DNA of 27,748 nt. Origin: an uncultured Thermomicrobia bacterium. Lineage in GTDB: Bacteria > Chloroflexota > Chloroflexia > Thermomicrobiales > JALYUS01. Location of the stretch: positions 1-27,748 of the forward strand of contig CALBSO010000038.1 in NCBI GenBank assembly GCA_937968015.1. The letters are read 5' to 3'. The notes under the pieces were generated by a model that ran no database searches, was not told the DNA's origin, and saw nothing but the letters and a program-made list of their open reading frames with translations. Shown here piece by piece: positions 21,458 to 27,748 of this stretch; within the stretch, counting starts at the first letter, position 1; each line of letters opens with the position of its first letter. The position numbers were made by a program, and so were the translations under genes.

Positions 21458-22150
21458 ATGACCATACCATCGCAGACCGGCAGACCGCTTGCCGCCGATG
21501 TGCTTGCCCGACGCGCGACACTGCCAGTGAAGTTCGCACCCGTCACGCTGATCGGGTCATACGTCCGGCTCGAACCGCTCGACCTCAGCCGCGATGTGGA
21601 CGCGCTTCATGCCGTCTCGAACGGGCAACCCGCCCGACTCGGCGACCGGGAGATTCCGGCGTACGACGCGGACGCGATGGTCTGGCGGTACATGTCCGTC
21701 GGGCCGTTCGCGTCTGCCGATGCGTTGCGAGACTCCTTGCGCGCGCAGGTGGACGCACCGAACGGCCTCTGCCTCTGCGTCTTCGATCAACCGACGGGCT
21801 GCCCCGTCGGTGCCGTCAACTTCATGACGAACATGCCGGAGCATCTCAAAGTCGAACTCGGCAGCATCTGGTACAGCCCGCTCGTCCAGCGGACGAAGGC
21901 GAGTCTGGAGGCGGCCCACCTGATGCTCGGTCATGCCTTTGGCCTCGGCTACCGGCGCGTCGAGTGGAAGTGCGACGCATTCAACGAGCGCTCGCGACGC
22001 TCCGCCCTGCGGATGGGGTTCCAGTTCGAGGGCATTCAGGAGGCGCATTACATCGTGAAGGGCCGTAATCGCGACACCGCATGGTTTCGCATCCTCGACC
22101 ACGAATGGCCGTCGGTCAAAGCCCGGCTGGAAGAAATGCTCGAGGCATGA
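21458..22150 (+). CDS. RimJ/RimL-type GNAT acetyltransferase
   Basis: A 230-aa acetyltransferase of the COG1670 (RimJ/RimL-like) branch. Seen: VTLIGSYVRLEPLDLSRDVD at the start of the fold (about residue 28), the PVGAVNFM strand, GSIWYSPLVQRTKASLEAAHLM in the acetyl-CoA loop region, then RVEWKCDAFNERSRRSALRMGF and FEGIQEAHYIVKGRNRDTAWF, highly typical of this branch. It acetylates a protein N-terminus or small amine; the target is unknown. The start is ATG 21458, with AAAGGAG five bases upstream. It follows the PaiB-like gene closely and probably shares its mRNA. Confidence 0.88.
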   Translation: MTIPSQTGRPLAADVLARRATLPVKFAPVTLIGSYVRLEPLDLSRDVDALHAVSNGQPARLGDREIPAYDADAMVWRYMSVGPFASADALRDSLRAQVDAPNGLCLCVFDQPTGCPVGAVNFMTNMPEHLKVELGSIWYSPLVQRTKASLEAAHLMLGHAFGLGYRRVEWKCDAFNERSRRSALRMGFQFEGIQEAHYIVKGRNRDTAWFRILDHEWPSVKARLEEMLEA

Positions 22151-22163
22151 ATGGGAGATACCG

Positions 22164-22589
22164 TCAGCGGTTGCGGCCACGCTGTCGGCGGCGATCCTGC
22201 TTGATCTGCCAGATACGGCGGCGAACGCCCTGAAACGGGCCGTCGCGCGGCGGTAGGTCAATGATCTGGCCGCGCCAGCGGGCATCCTCGCTACGCGATC
22301 CAGCCGGGTGATAGATGACCGGCACGAAGAAGAGGACGACCGCGATGAGTACCAGCGCGGCGGCGGGCGTGGGTGCGGTAGTGTGGAGGACGAAGGCGAG
22401 GATGGCGAGTGACAGACTCGCGACCATCCAACCGATCCCCCCCAGCCGTTCCCACGCGCGGCCCGGTGAGACGCGATGGCGGGCCTTGTCGAGGCTGCGC
22501 CGCGCGCGCGCGATCCGTTCCCGGCCGCGATGCTCCCGCTCCTTGCGTTCGACGAGTTCGAGTATCTCTCGTTCATAGCGACGTGTCAT
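22164..22589 (-). CDS. Hypothetical small membrane protein with charged ends
   Basis: A 141-aa protein I do not recognise. Residues 1-45 are strongly charged and helical (RRYEREILELVERKEREHRG), probably a short coiled coil; two membrane segments follow (about 52-70 and 74-94); the C-terminus is basic (IKQDRRRQRGRNR). Both ends probably face the cytoplasm. The start is ATG 22589 with GGAG seven bases upstream; the frame is open to 22661 but lacks a ribosome-binding site there. A promoter-like TTGCCG-17-TACAAT lies at 22727-22699. It converges on the GNAT gene, 13 bases apart. Confidence 0.7.
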   Translation of the reverse strand: MTRRYEREILELVERKEREHRGRERIARARRSLDKARHRVSPGRAWERLGGIGWMVASLSLAILAFVLHTTAPTPAAALVLIAVVLFFVPVIYHPAGSRSEDARWRGQIIDLPPRDGPFQGVRRRIWQIKQDRRRQRGRNR

Positions 22590-22698
22590 CTTCGTACTCC
22601 GCTTACGAAGCCCGATTTTCCTCGTCGGTGGCGAACGCTGCGGGGAAGAGAGCCGAACCATCTACCGCAGTTTCCGTCCCTGTGATGCTGGCACTCTG

Positions 22699-22727
22699 AT
22701 TGTACCGTACCCATTCCCTCTCGGCAA
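22699..22727 (-). promoter_or_regulatory. Putative promoter of the small membrane-protein gene
   Basis: On the minus strand, TTGCCG (22727-22722), 17 bases, TACAAT (22704-22699). Transcription would start near 22692, giving a leader of about 100 bases to the chosen start. Confidence 0.45.
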
Positions 22728-22741
22728 TGCTTCGCATACCC

Positions 22742-23125
22742 TCATTGAAAATGTGACCGGACGTTCTACGGTTCCCTCAAATGAGAATGTGACTCAGCAG
22801 GGGAAACGGAATGACGACCGATGAGGCAATGACGATCATCGAACGACGCAAGTATCTGGCGATCACTGGCTTGCATCGCAAGCGTCTGATCCGGTTGATG
22901 GCGCAATCCTCGTTGCGCCGCAGCCCTCGACGTACCCCGCGATGCGCAATCTACGGCCCCGACACCCGCCACGTCGTACGCGTCGTCTGGGAAAGTCTCG
23001 ATTGCCTCTGCGCCGAGCGCCTCACCACGCAACTGCTCGCCACCGCCCGGCATCTCGCACGCTTCGGGGAACTGACGCTGACGTCGGCCTTGGAGACGCT
23101 CCTCGCGCAGATCTCCCGGCTTTGA
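22742..23125 (+). mobile_element. Remnant of an insertion sequence (end repeats plus truncated transposase)
   Basis: Two direct repeats of TCAnnTGAnAATGTGAC type (22742-22757 and 22777-22793) precede a transposase fragment and look like the repeated end of an integrase-type (rve) insertion sequence. The fragment starts at ATG 22811 and stops at TGA 23125. No matching right end was found downstream, where the promoter of a binding-protein gene begins within 30 bases. The element is therefore decayed and cannot move by itself. Confidence 0.65.
22811..23125 (+). pseudogene. Truncated integrase-type transposase, N-terminal part
   Basis: 104 codons with TGLHRKRLIRLM, RHVVRVVWESLDCLCAERLTTQLLATARHL and ARFGELTLTSALETLLAQIS. 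This is the N-terminal DNA-binding region of large integrase-core transposases, which normally continues ISPATVDRLL and then about 250 residues of DDE domain. Here it breaks at ISRL and stops. A few residues are also lost before TGLHRK (the usual segment between RRKYL and VTG). The family placement is from the pattern; an exact IS name is not possible. Confidence 0.72.
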
Positions 23126-23153
23126 GACGCATCCGATATCAGAGCAGGGCTGC

Positions 23154-23182
23154 TTGACAACAAGACGCGGATTCGGTAGCGT
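23154..23182 (+). promoter_or_regulatory. Putative promoter of the first solute-binding protein gene
   Basis: Perfect TTGACA (23154-23159), 17 bases, TAGCGT (23177-23182). The start site would be near 23189, giving a leader of about 157 bases that contains two hairpins (23239-23260 and 23265-23283). Confidence 0.5.
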
Positions 23183-23238
23183 ATCGGCGCGTAGTAAAAG
23201 GCGAATCCGGACGACGTGTTGGGACCCTTGGGCAGCGG

Positions 23239-23283
23239 CGCAGACAGTTCTTTGTCTGCGTTGGTTGCCGGGCAAAGCGGCAA
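23239..23283 (+). promoter_or_regulatory. Tandem hairpins in the leader of the first binding-protein gene
   Basis: Hairpin 1: CGCAGACA, six-base loop, TGTCTGCG (perfect 8-bp stem, 23239-23260). Hairpin 2: TTGCCG, seven-base loop, CGGCAA (23265-23283). They lie between the promoter and the ribosome-binding site. No known riboswitch class was recognised. Confidence 0.45.
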
Positions 23284-23345
23284 GCCTTGGTGGTGGAACA
23301 CTGTGATCAGTTCGTATCGTTCGTATGCGCACAAGGAGGTTGGCG

Positions 23346-25247
23346 ATGTGGTACGCAGGGAAACCCAAACGGCGCGGCCCGCTCGGTGGGCTGACCGCGC
23401 TCTTATTCCTCTTGCCGATGGTGCTCATTGCCTGCGGTGGTAGCAGCGCGACGAATACACCACAGGCGCAGGCAACAGCGGCCACTACGAGCGCGGCATC
23501 GAATAGCGCCGCGACTACGGCGGTGACGAAACCGGCTAGCACGACCGCCCCGGCAAGTACGACTGCGGCGTCCTCCGCGACATCCGGCACTGCTGCCCCA
23601 GCGGCGAGCGAAGCGGCCTTCGGCACGCCACTGACGACGAAGCGCGGTGAGGGCGGCACGCTGCATTTGCTCTGGTGGCAAGCCCCGACAATCCTTAATA
23701 TTCACACCGCAAATGGCACGAAGGATTCAGATGCCTCCTCGATCGTGACCGAGCCATTGGCGCGCATCGGTCCGGGGGCAACCCTTCCCAATATCCCGAT
23801 CCTCGCCAAAGAAATCCCTTCCACGCAAAACGGCGAGATTTCCGCTGATTACACAACGGTAACGTGGAAGTTGAAGGACGGTGTCGTCTGGTCGGACGGC
23901 GAGCCGTTCACTGCTGATGATGTCGTCTTCACCTGGCAGTTCATTGTTAAGCCGGAAAACGGGTCTACCTCTACCGCTTCATACTCGGACATTGCCAAGG
24001 TCGAGGCGGTGGATAAGACGACGGCGAAGGTCACATTCAAGGCCCCCGCCGCTGGATGGTTCATTCCTTATGTTGGTGATGGTGGCGAGATCATCCCGAA
24101 ACATGTCGTCGGCAAATGCGCGGACATCAAGAACTGCGCGTTCAACACGAAGCCGATTGGTACCGGCGCTTACATCGTGACGGACTTTGTGTCCGGCGAT
24201 CATGTCACCTACAAGGCGAATGACAAGTTCCGCGAGCCGAACGCGCCCTACTTCGCTACCGTTGATCTGAAGGGTGGCGGAGACGCGGTCACGGCGGCAA
24301 AAGCCGTCCAGACGAACCAAGCCGATTTTGCCTGGAACCTCACCGTCACGCCGGATGTGATCAAACAACTGACGGACGCGGGTAAGACGGTGGCGACACC
24401 GACCGGTTTCTATGTCGAACAACTCGAACTGAACATGGCCGATCCGCGGAACGAAGTGGATGGCGAACTCTCCAGCGCGAAGTCGAAGAACCCATACTTC
24501 TCCGATCCACTCGTCCGGCAGGCATTCGCCTATGTCGTGGACCGCGAGTCTATCGCCAAGAACCTCTGGGGGCCGGGCGGCGTCGCCGGGAATACACTGA
24601 TCCCCATCGTGCGCGGCGACAAAGGCCCGGCGTGGAGTTACGACCTGAAGAAGGCGGGCGACCTCCTCGATCAGGCGGGCTGGAAAAAAGGCTCAGACGG
24701 TATCCGTGAGAAGAACGGCGTCAAGATGAATTTGACCTTCCGCTCCTCGGTTGTGCCGCAGCGCGACAAAGAGGCGCAAGTGATCAAGGAGAGCCTGAAG
24801 CAACTGGGCATTAACATGGACATCAAGTCGGTGGATGCCTCCGTCTTCTTCGGTCGGCCCGACAACCCGGATTCGGCGATCCGCTTCACGGTGGACATCA
24901 ACATGCTCGCCACGGGTTCCTCCAAGCCTGACCCGCAGGCCACTTTCGAATCATACACCACCGCGCAACTGCCGTCGAAAGCGAATAACTGGGGGCTCGG
25001 CAATATCAACCGCTGGTCCGATCCGACGTACGACCAGATGTACGAACAGTACAAGCGGGAACTGAACCCGGAAAAACGCAAGGCGATGGCGATCCAGCTC
25101 GATAACTACATCCTTGCCGCCGGTATCCGCGTTCCGATGATTCTGCGCAATGACATCTATGCACATCGGCCGGATCTCATCAACGTCCAGTACTCGCCCT
25201 TCTCATCGGAGGCGTGGAATATCGGCCACTGGACCCTCAAGAAGTAA
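23346..25247 (+). CDS. Family 5 ABC transporter solute-binding lipoprotein, copy 1
   Basis: A 633-aa extracytoplasmic binding protein (SBP_bac_5 group: peptides, nickel, oligosaccharides). The signal peptide ends in the lipobox VLIAC with Cys30, so it is tethered to the membrane. An Ala/Thr/Ser linker (about 35-85) is followed by the binding domain: GTLHLLWWQAPTILN, VTWKLKDGVVWSDGEPFTADDVVFTW, GTGAYIVTDFVSGDHVTYKAND, VRQAFAYVVDRESIAKNLWG and the C-terminal YSPFSSEAWNIGHW. The ligand cannot be told. The start is ATG 23346, with AAGGAGG at 23333-23339 just upstream. It is closely related to the next gene, yet no permease or ATPase gene is in the window. Confidence 0.95.
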   Translation: MWYAGKPKRRGPLGGLTALLFLLPMVLIACGGSSATNTPQAQATAATTSAASNSAATTAVTKPASTTAPASTTAASSATSGTAAPAASEAAFGTPLTTKRGEGGTLHLLWWQAPTILNIHTANGTKDSDASSIVTEPLARIGPGATLPNIPILAKEIPSTQNGEISADYTTVTWKLKDGVVWSDGEPFTADDVVFTWQFIVKPENGSTSTASYSDIAKVEAVDKTTAKVTFKAPAAGWFIPYVGDGGEIIPKHVVGKCADIKNCAFNTKPIGTGAYIVTDFVSGDHVTYKANDKFREPNAPYFATVDLKGGGDAVTAAKAVQTNQADFAWNLTVTPDVIKQLTDAGKTVATPTGFYVEQLELNMADPRNEVDGELSSAKSKNPYFSDPLVRQAFAYVVDRESIAKNLWGPGGVAGNTLIPIVRGDKGPAWSYDLKKAGDLLDQAGWKKGSDGIREKNGVKMNLTFRSSVVPQRDKEAQVIKESLKQLGINMDIKSVDASVFFGRPDNPDSAIRFTVDINMLATGSSKPDPQATFESYTTAQLPSKANNWGLGNINRWSDPTYDQMYEQYKRELNPEKRKAMAIQLDNYILAAGIRVPMILRNDIYAHRPDLINVQYSPFSSEAWNIGHWTLKK

Positions 25248-25273
25248 CGCACGGAGAAGGGGTGACTGAGCAG

Positions 25274-25302
25274 TTGACAGTAGCGGGGCGCATTGGGAGA
25301 AT
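25274..25302 (+). promoter_or_regulatory. Putative promoter of the second solute-binding protein gene
   Basis: Perfect TTGACA (25274-25279), 17 bases, GAGAAT (25297-25302, 4/6). It would start transcription near 25309, about 70 bases before the ATG. A strong palindrome (25284-25310) covers its spacer and -10 box. Confidence 0.45.
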
Positions 25303-25310
25303 GCGCCCCG
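25284..25310. promoter_or_regulatory. 11-bp palindrome: operator or terminator between the two binding-protein genes
   Basis: CGGGGCGCATT, five-base loop, AATGCGCCCCG: a perfect 11-bp stem, 36 bases after the first binding-protein stop. There is no T-run after it (CAAGAC follows), so a classical terminator is unlikely. Its overlap with the TTGACA-17-GAGAAT promoter fits a repressor site or a hairpin that limits read-through. Confidence 0.55.
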
Positions 25311-25379
25311 CAAGACACAGCATGGACGGCAACAGAGACGCGGCAGATGGTGGTTCGATCACCGGTAAGGAAGGTAACG

Positions 25380-27314
25380 ATGCGTAGGAAGTTCCGTGCC
25401 CCGATCCCGAAACCGCTCGGCCTATTGGCGGCACTCTTCATGACAGTACCGCTCCTGCTCGCCGCCTGTGGTGGGAGCGCCGCGACGAACACGCCGCAGG
25501 CGAAGGCAACGGTCGGTGGCGCGGCCACCACTGCCAGTGCTGCGGCGACCACGGCGCCGACCACAGCGGCAGCCGCCGCGACTGCTCCCGCCGCTTCCGC
25601 CGCCGCGACCACCGCTCCCGCCGCGACTGCTCCCGCCGCGACCGCCGCCGGGAGCGCCACGAAGCCCGCCGCCTCGGCACCGGCAGCCCAGAATCTCACG
25701 CTGCCAGCGGACTCCAAGCGCGGCGCGGGCGGGACGCTCAAACTGCTCTGGTGGCAGGCGCCAACCATCCTGAATCTGCATCTCGCGCAGGGCACGAAAG
25801 ATTTTGACGCCTCCCGCCCCGTCGTCGAACCCCTCGCGACCTTCACGACGGCCGCTCTCACGCCGGACGTACCCGTGCTGGCGAAGGAAATCCCGACGAC
25901 GCAGAACGGCGAACTCGCGGCGGACGGCACGAGCGTGACATGGAAACTGAAGGACGGTGTCACCTGGTCGGACGGCCAGCCGTTCACGGCGGACGATGTC
26001 ATCTTCACCTGGAAGTACATCATCGAGCCGAAGACCGGCGCGACGACGACCTCCAACTATGACACGATCAAAGACATCACTGCGGTGGATAAAACGACGG
26101 TGAAGATCACCTTCAAAGCGCCGACCGCCATCTGGTATCTCCCCTTCACCGGTGCCAACGGCGCGGTGCTGCCGAAGCATGTGCTGGAAACCTGCACCGT
26201 CGCCACGCAGTGCCCCTACAATCAGAAGCCGATCGGCACCGGCCCGTACGTCGTGACAGAGTTCGTCTCGGGCGATCACGTCTCCTATCAGGCGAACGAT
26301 AAGTTCCGCGAACCGAACGCGCCCTATTTCGCCAAAATAGATCTGAAGGGTGGCGGCGACGCAACGACGGCGGTCAAGGCCGTGCAGACCGGGCAGGTGG
26401 ATTACGCCTGGAACCCGCAGGTCCCGCCCAATATCTTGAAGGACTTGGTAGACAGCGGCGCGGTGCTGGAGAACATCCCCGGCGCGAGCACGGAACGCAT
26501 CTTCGTCAACTTTGCCGATCCGAGCACCGATGTGAATGGCGAGAAGAGCAGCCCGCAGAGCAAAAGCCCCTTCTGGACAGACAAGAACGTCCGTCAGGCG
26601 CTCGCCCTCGCCATTGATCGTAAGGCCATGGCTGATAACCTCTATGGCCTCGCGGGCATCGCGACGAACTCGACGATCCCCGCCATCTGGAACGGCCCGG
26701 ATTGGTCCTACGATCCGAAGAAGGCGAATGACCTCCTCGACGCCGCCGGGTGGAAGAAGGGAAGTGACGGTATCCGCGAGAAGAATGGCAAGAAGTTCTC
26801 GATCACTTTCCGCACTTCCGTCAACCCGGTACGCGATAAAGAGTCCCAACTGATCAAGAGCAACCTCAAGGACGTCGGCATCGCGATGGAGATCAAGAAC
26901 GTGGACGCGGGCGTCTTCTTCGGCCAGCCGGATAACCCGGATAACCGCACCCGCTTCGAAACCGATCTCGAGGTGTACACGAACGGTTCCAGCCTCCCGG
27001 ACTACCAGCAGTTCTTCAACGACTTCGTCTCCAGCCAGATCGCGCAGAAGTCCAACGGCTGGAAGGGCACACAGGTCATGCGCTGGGTCAATCCGGATTA
27101 CGACAAATTGGTCGAGCAACTGAAGACAACGCTTGATCCTGCCAAACGGATCGAGATCTTCAAGCAACTCGATACGCTCACTGTCACCGATGTCGCCCAG
27201 ATCCCACTCATCGCGCGCCGCGGCCTTTCGGCGCATGTCAAGGGAATCGTGGGCATCAACCTCACCAACTGGGACTCGGACCTCTGGAACGTCGGGCACT
27301 GGACGAAGACGTAG
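25380..27314 (+). CDS. Family 5 ABC transporter solute-binding lipoprotein, copy 2
   Basis: A 644-aa paralogue of the preceding gene, from the same SBP_bac_5 group. The signal peptide ends LLLAAC with Cys30, the same position as in copy 1. The linker (about 40-115) is longer and very Ala-rich, encoded in part by a near-repeat of 45 bases (GCGACTGCTCCCGCCGC at 25578 and 25623). The binding domain shows GTLKLLWWQAPTILN, DGQPFTADDVIFTWKY, GTGPYVVTEFVSGDHVSYQAND, VRQALALAIDRKAMADNLYG and ends SDLWNVGHW. It is preceded by AAGGAAGGT (25367-25375) before ATG 25380. The two genes look like a tandem duplication; they may bind different ligands and share permeases elsewhere. A terminator follows. Confidence 0.95.
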   Translation: MRRKFRAPIPKPLGLLAALFMTVPLLLAACGGSAATNTPQAKATVGGAATTASAAATTAPTTAAAAATAPAASAAATTAPAATAPAATAAGSATKPAASAPAAQNLTLPADSKRGAGGTLKLLWWQAPTILNLHLAQGTKDFDASRPVVEPLATFTTAALTPDVPVLAKEIPTTQNGELAADGTSVTWKLKDGVTWSDGQPFTADDVIFTWKYIIEPKTGATTTSNYDTIKDITAVDKTTVKITFKAPTAIWYLPFTGANGAVLPKHVLETCTVATQCPYNQKPIGTGPYVVTEFVSGDHVSYQANDKFREPNAPYFAKIDLKGGGDATTAVKAVQTGQVDYAWNPQVPPNILKDLVDSGAVLENIPGASTERIFVNFADPSTDVNGEKSSPQSKSPFWTDKNVRQALALAIDRKAMADNLYGLAGIATNSTIPAIWNGPDWSYDPKKANDLLDAAGWKKGSDGIREKNGKKFSITFRTSVNPVRDKESQLIKSNLKDVGIAMEIKNVDAGVFFGQPDNPDNRTRFETDLEVYTNGSSLPDYQQFFNDFVSSQIAQKSNGWKGTQVMRWVNPDYDKLVEQLKTTLDPAKRIEIFKQLDTLTVTDVAQIPLIARRGLSAHVKGIVGINLTNWDSDLWNVGHWTKT

Positions 27315-27334
27315 GCGAGTTTGCCCATCCCCTG

Positions 27335-27367
27335 CCCCCTCCCATATCGGGAGGGGGTTCTCTTTTT
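27335..27367 (+). terminator. Intrinsic terminator after the second binding-protein gene
   Basis: Perfect 9-bp stem CCCCCTCCC, five-base loop, GGGAGGGGG (27335-27357), then TTCTCTTTTT. It follows the stop at 27314 by 20 bases and is preceded by CCCCTG. The same arrangement is seen at 6728-6752 on the other strand. Confidence 0.85.
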
Positions 27368-27485
27368 CTCCTCTGAGCAGACGCACGGAACATCGCACGG
27401 GCACGGTTCGTCTCGTTTGTGAGAGAATGACGCTCTACGTGCATGCGGGCGAAGCGCGTTTGTGACGATACGGGGGAAGGGACAC

Positions 27486-27748
27486 ATGCAACGACGACGG
27501 CTCCTGATCCATGCCATGCTCCTGCTTGGCATGCTTTTCTGGATCGCGACACCGGTGTTGGTGGACGCGCGACCGGGCGGTGGCAGCCACAGCAGTGTGG
27601 GGCGGTCGAGCGGCGGCTCGTCTCGCAGTAGTAGCGGCTCCTCCCGGAGCAGTGGCGGCCACAGCGGCTTTTTCTTCTTCGGTGGGGGCGGAGCCGCCAC
27701 CCCCGCCTCCGCCCCCACCGACGCAGAAAAAGCCGCAGTGGCCGCCAC
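27486..27748 (+). CDS. Secreted Gly/Ser-rich protein, 5' part (runs off the window)
   Basis: Open frame of 87 complete codons from ATG 27486 to the window edge with no stop. The ribosome-binding site is GGGGGAAGGG, four bases upstream. Residues 1-27 form a clear signal peptide (RRRLLIHAMLLLGMLFWIA, cleavage probably near VDA), followed by a Ser/Gly/Arg-rich run (SSGGSSRSSSGSS) and FFFFGGGG. After that the frame gives Ala/Thr/Pro residues, while the next frame reads a Pro-rich run ending QKKPQWPP, so a frame problem near 27685 is possible. I do not recognise the family; short Ser/Gly-rich secreted proteins precede membrane proteins with TPM domains in other bacteria. The end forms a 41-bp inverted repeat. 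Confidence 0.55.
   Translation, partial: MQRRRLLIHAMLLLGMLFWIATPVLVDARPGGGSHSSVGRSSGGSSRSSSGSSRSSGGHSGFFFFGGGGAATPASAPTDAEKAAVAA
27652..27748. repeat. 41-bp imperfect inverted repeat at the window edge
   Basis: Arms 27652-27692 and 27708-27748 pair at 38 of 41 positions around a 15-base loop. The right arm ends exactly at the last base of the window. The inner part is G-rich and low in complexity, but the outer part (GTGGCGGCCAC, then GCGGCTTTTTCT) is not, so it is not just a chance of base content. It may be a fold-back at a contig end or a genuine palindrome. Confidence 0.7.

Noticed and set aside
23280..23345. T-box riboswitch (GGTGGAAC in the leader at about 23290-23300)
   Set aside because: Only part of the T-box bulge sequence matches; there is no specifier loop, no terminator/antiterminator pair and the gene is not an amino-acid gene type that demands it.
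25422..27404. A 660-codon open frame opposite the second binding-protein gene
   Set aside because: It is a shadow of a clearly real gene, crosses the terminator at 27335-27367 and shows no domain.
27098..27748. A minus-strand open frame at the window end rich in Pro, Lys and Leu
   Set aside because: It overlaps the end of the second binding-protein gene and its terminator; the plus-strand frame at 27486 has a signal peptide and a ribosome-binding site.

Overview
This is a GC-rich, gene-dense bacterial chromosomal segment of about 30 protein-coding genes or gene remnants on both strands, with no rRNA, tRNA or CRISPR array. Three things suggest a Chloroflexota bacterium, possibly of the Thermomicrobia type. 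First, there are lipoproteins whose acylated Cys is followed by CGGS-xATNTP and then a long Ala/Thr/Pro linker. Second, the window has a homocitrate synthase-like enzyme of the NRDGVQT type, an NAD-type isocitrate dehydrogenase and a COG4586/4587/3694-type ABC exporter. Third, the intergenic spaces carry many short tandem repeats. The taxonomy is an inference from style; no marker gene is present.

Layout. 60-3263: a Tat-type lipoprotein dienelactone hydrolase (-), a SnoaL-like protein (+), an SMP-30/gluconolactonase-like protein (+) and a small YdjM-like membrane protein (-). 3313-6140: a three-gene ABC-2 export operon (-). 6284-6711: a broken Uma2 gene. 6762-12634: isocitrate dehydrogenase-like enzyme (-), YbjQ protein (-), polyphosphate kinase (+), a four-helix membrane protein (-) and the homocitrate synthase-like enzyme (-). 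12794-14246: a NUDIX remnant, a cupin, a PPOX-fold protein and a HicBA toxin-antitoxin pair (all -). 14303-17145: ArsR-type regulator, orphan MoxR ATPase and GNAT acetyltransferase (-). 17182-20544: a glycosyltransferase (+) converging on a DHA2 drug exporter with its TetR regulator (-). 20788-22589: PaiB-like flavoprotein and GNAT (+), then a small membrane protein (-). 22742-23125: a transposase remnant. 23346-27314: two paralogous family-5 solute-binding lipoproteins (+). 27486-end: the start of a Gly/Ser-rich secreted protein, cut by the window edge.

No new multi-gene system is evident; most genes belong to known families. The least explained structure lies in the DNA between and at the edges of genes. 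Tandem arrays with a strict 7-bp period occur at five loci (3310, 4333-4401, 5204-5348, 11260-11311 and 15442-15527). Some are in inverted pairs that could fold around a ribosome-binding site and start codon, and some are read through as protein ends. A second class, a C-rich/G-rich hairpin, ends at least two genes (6728 and 27335). Other points are a TetR-type palindrome on the -10 box of the exporter-regulator promoter, a palindrome over the promoter of the second binding protein, a likely leaderless glycosyltransferase mRNA, and a 41-bp imperfect inverted repeat ending exactly at the window edge.
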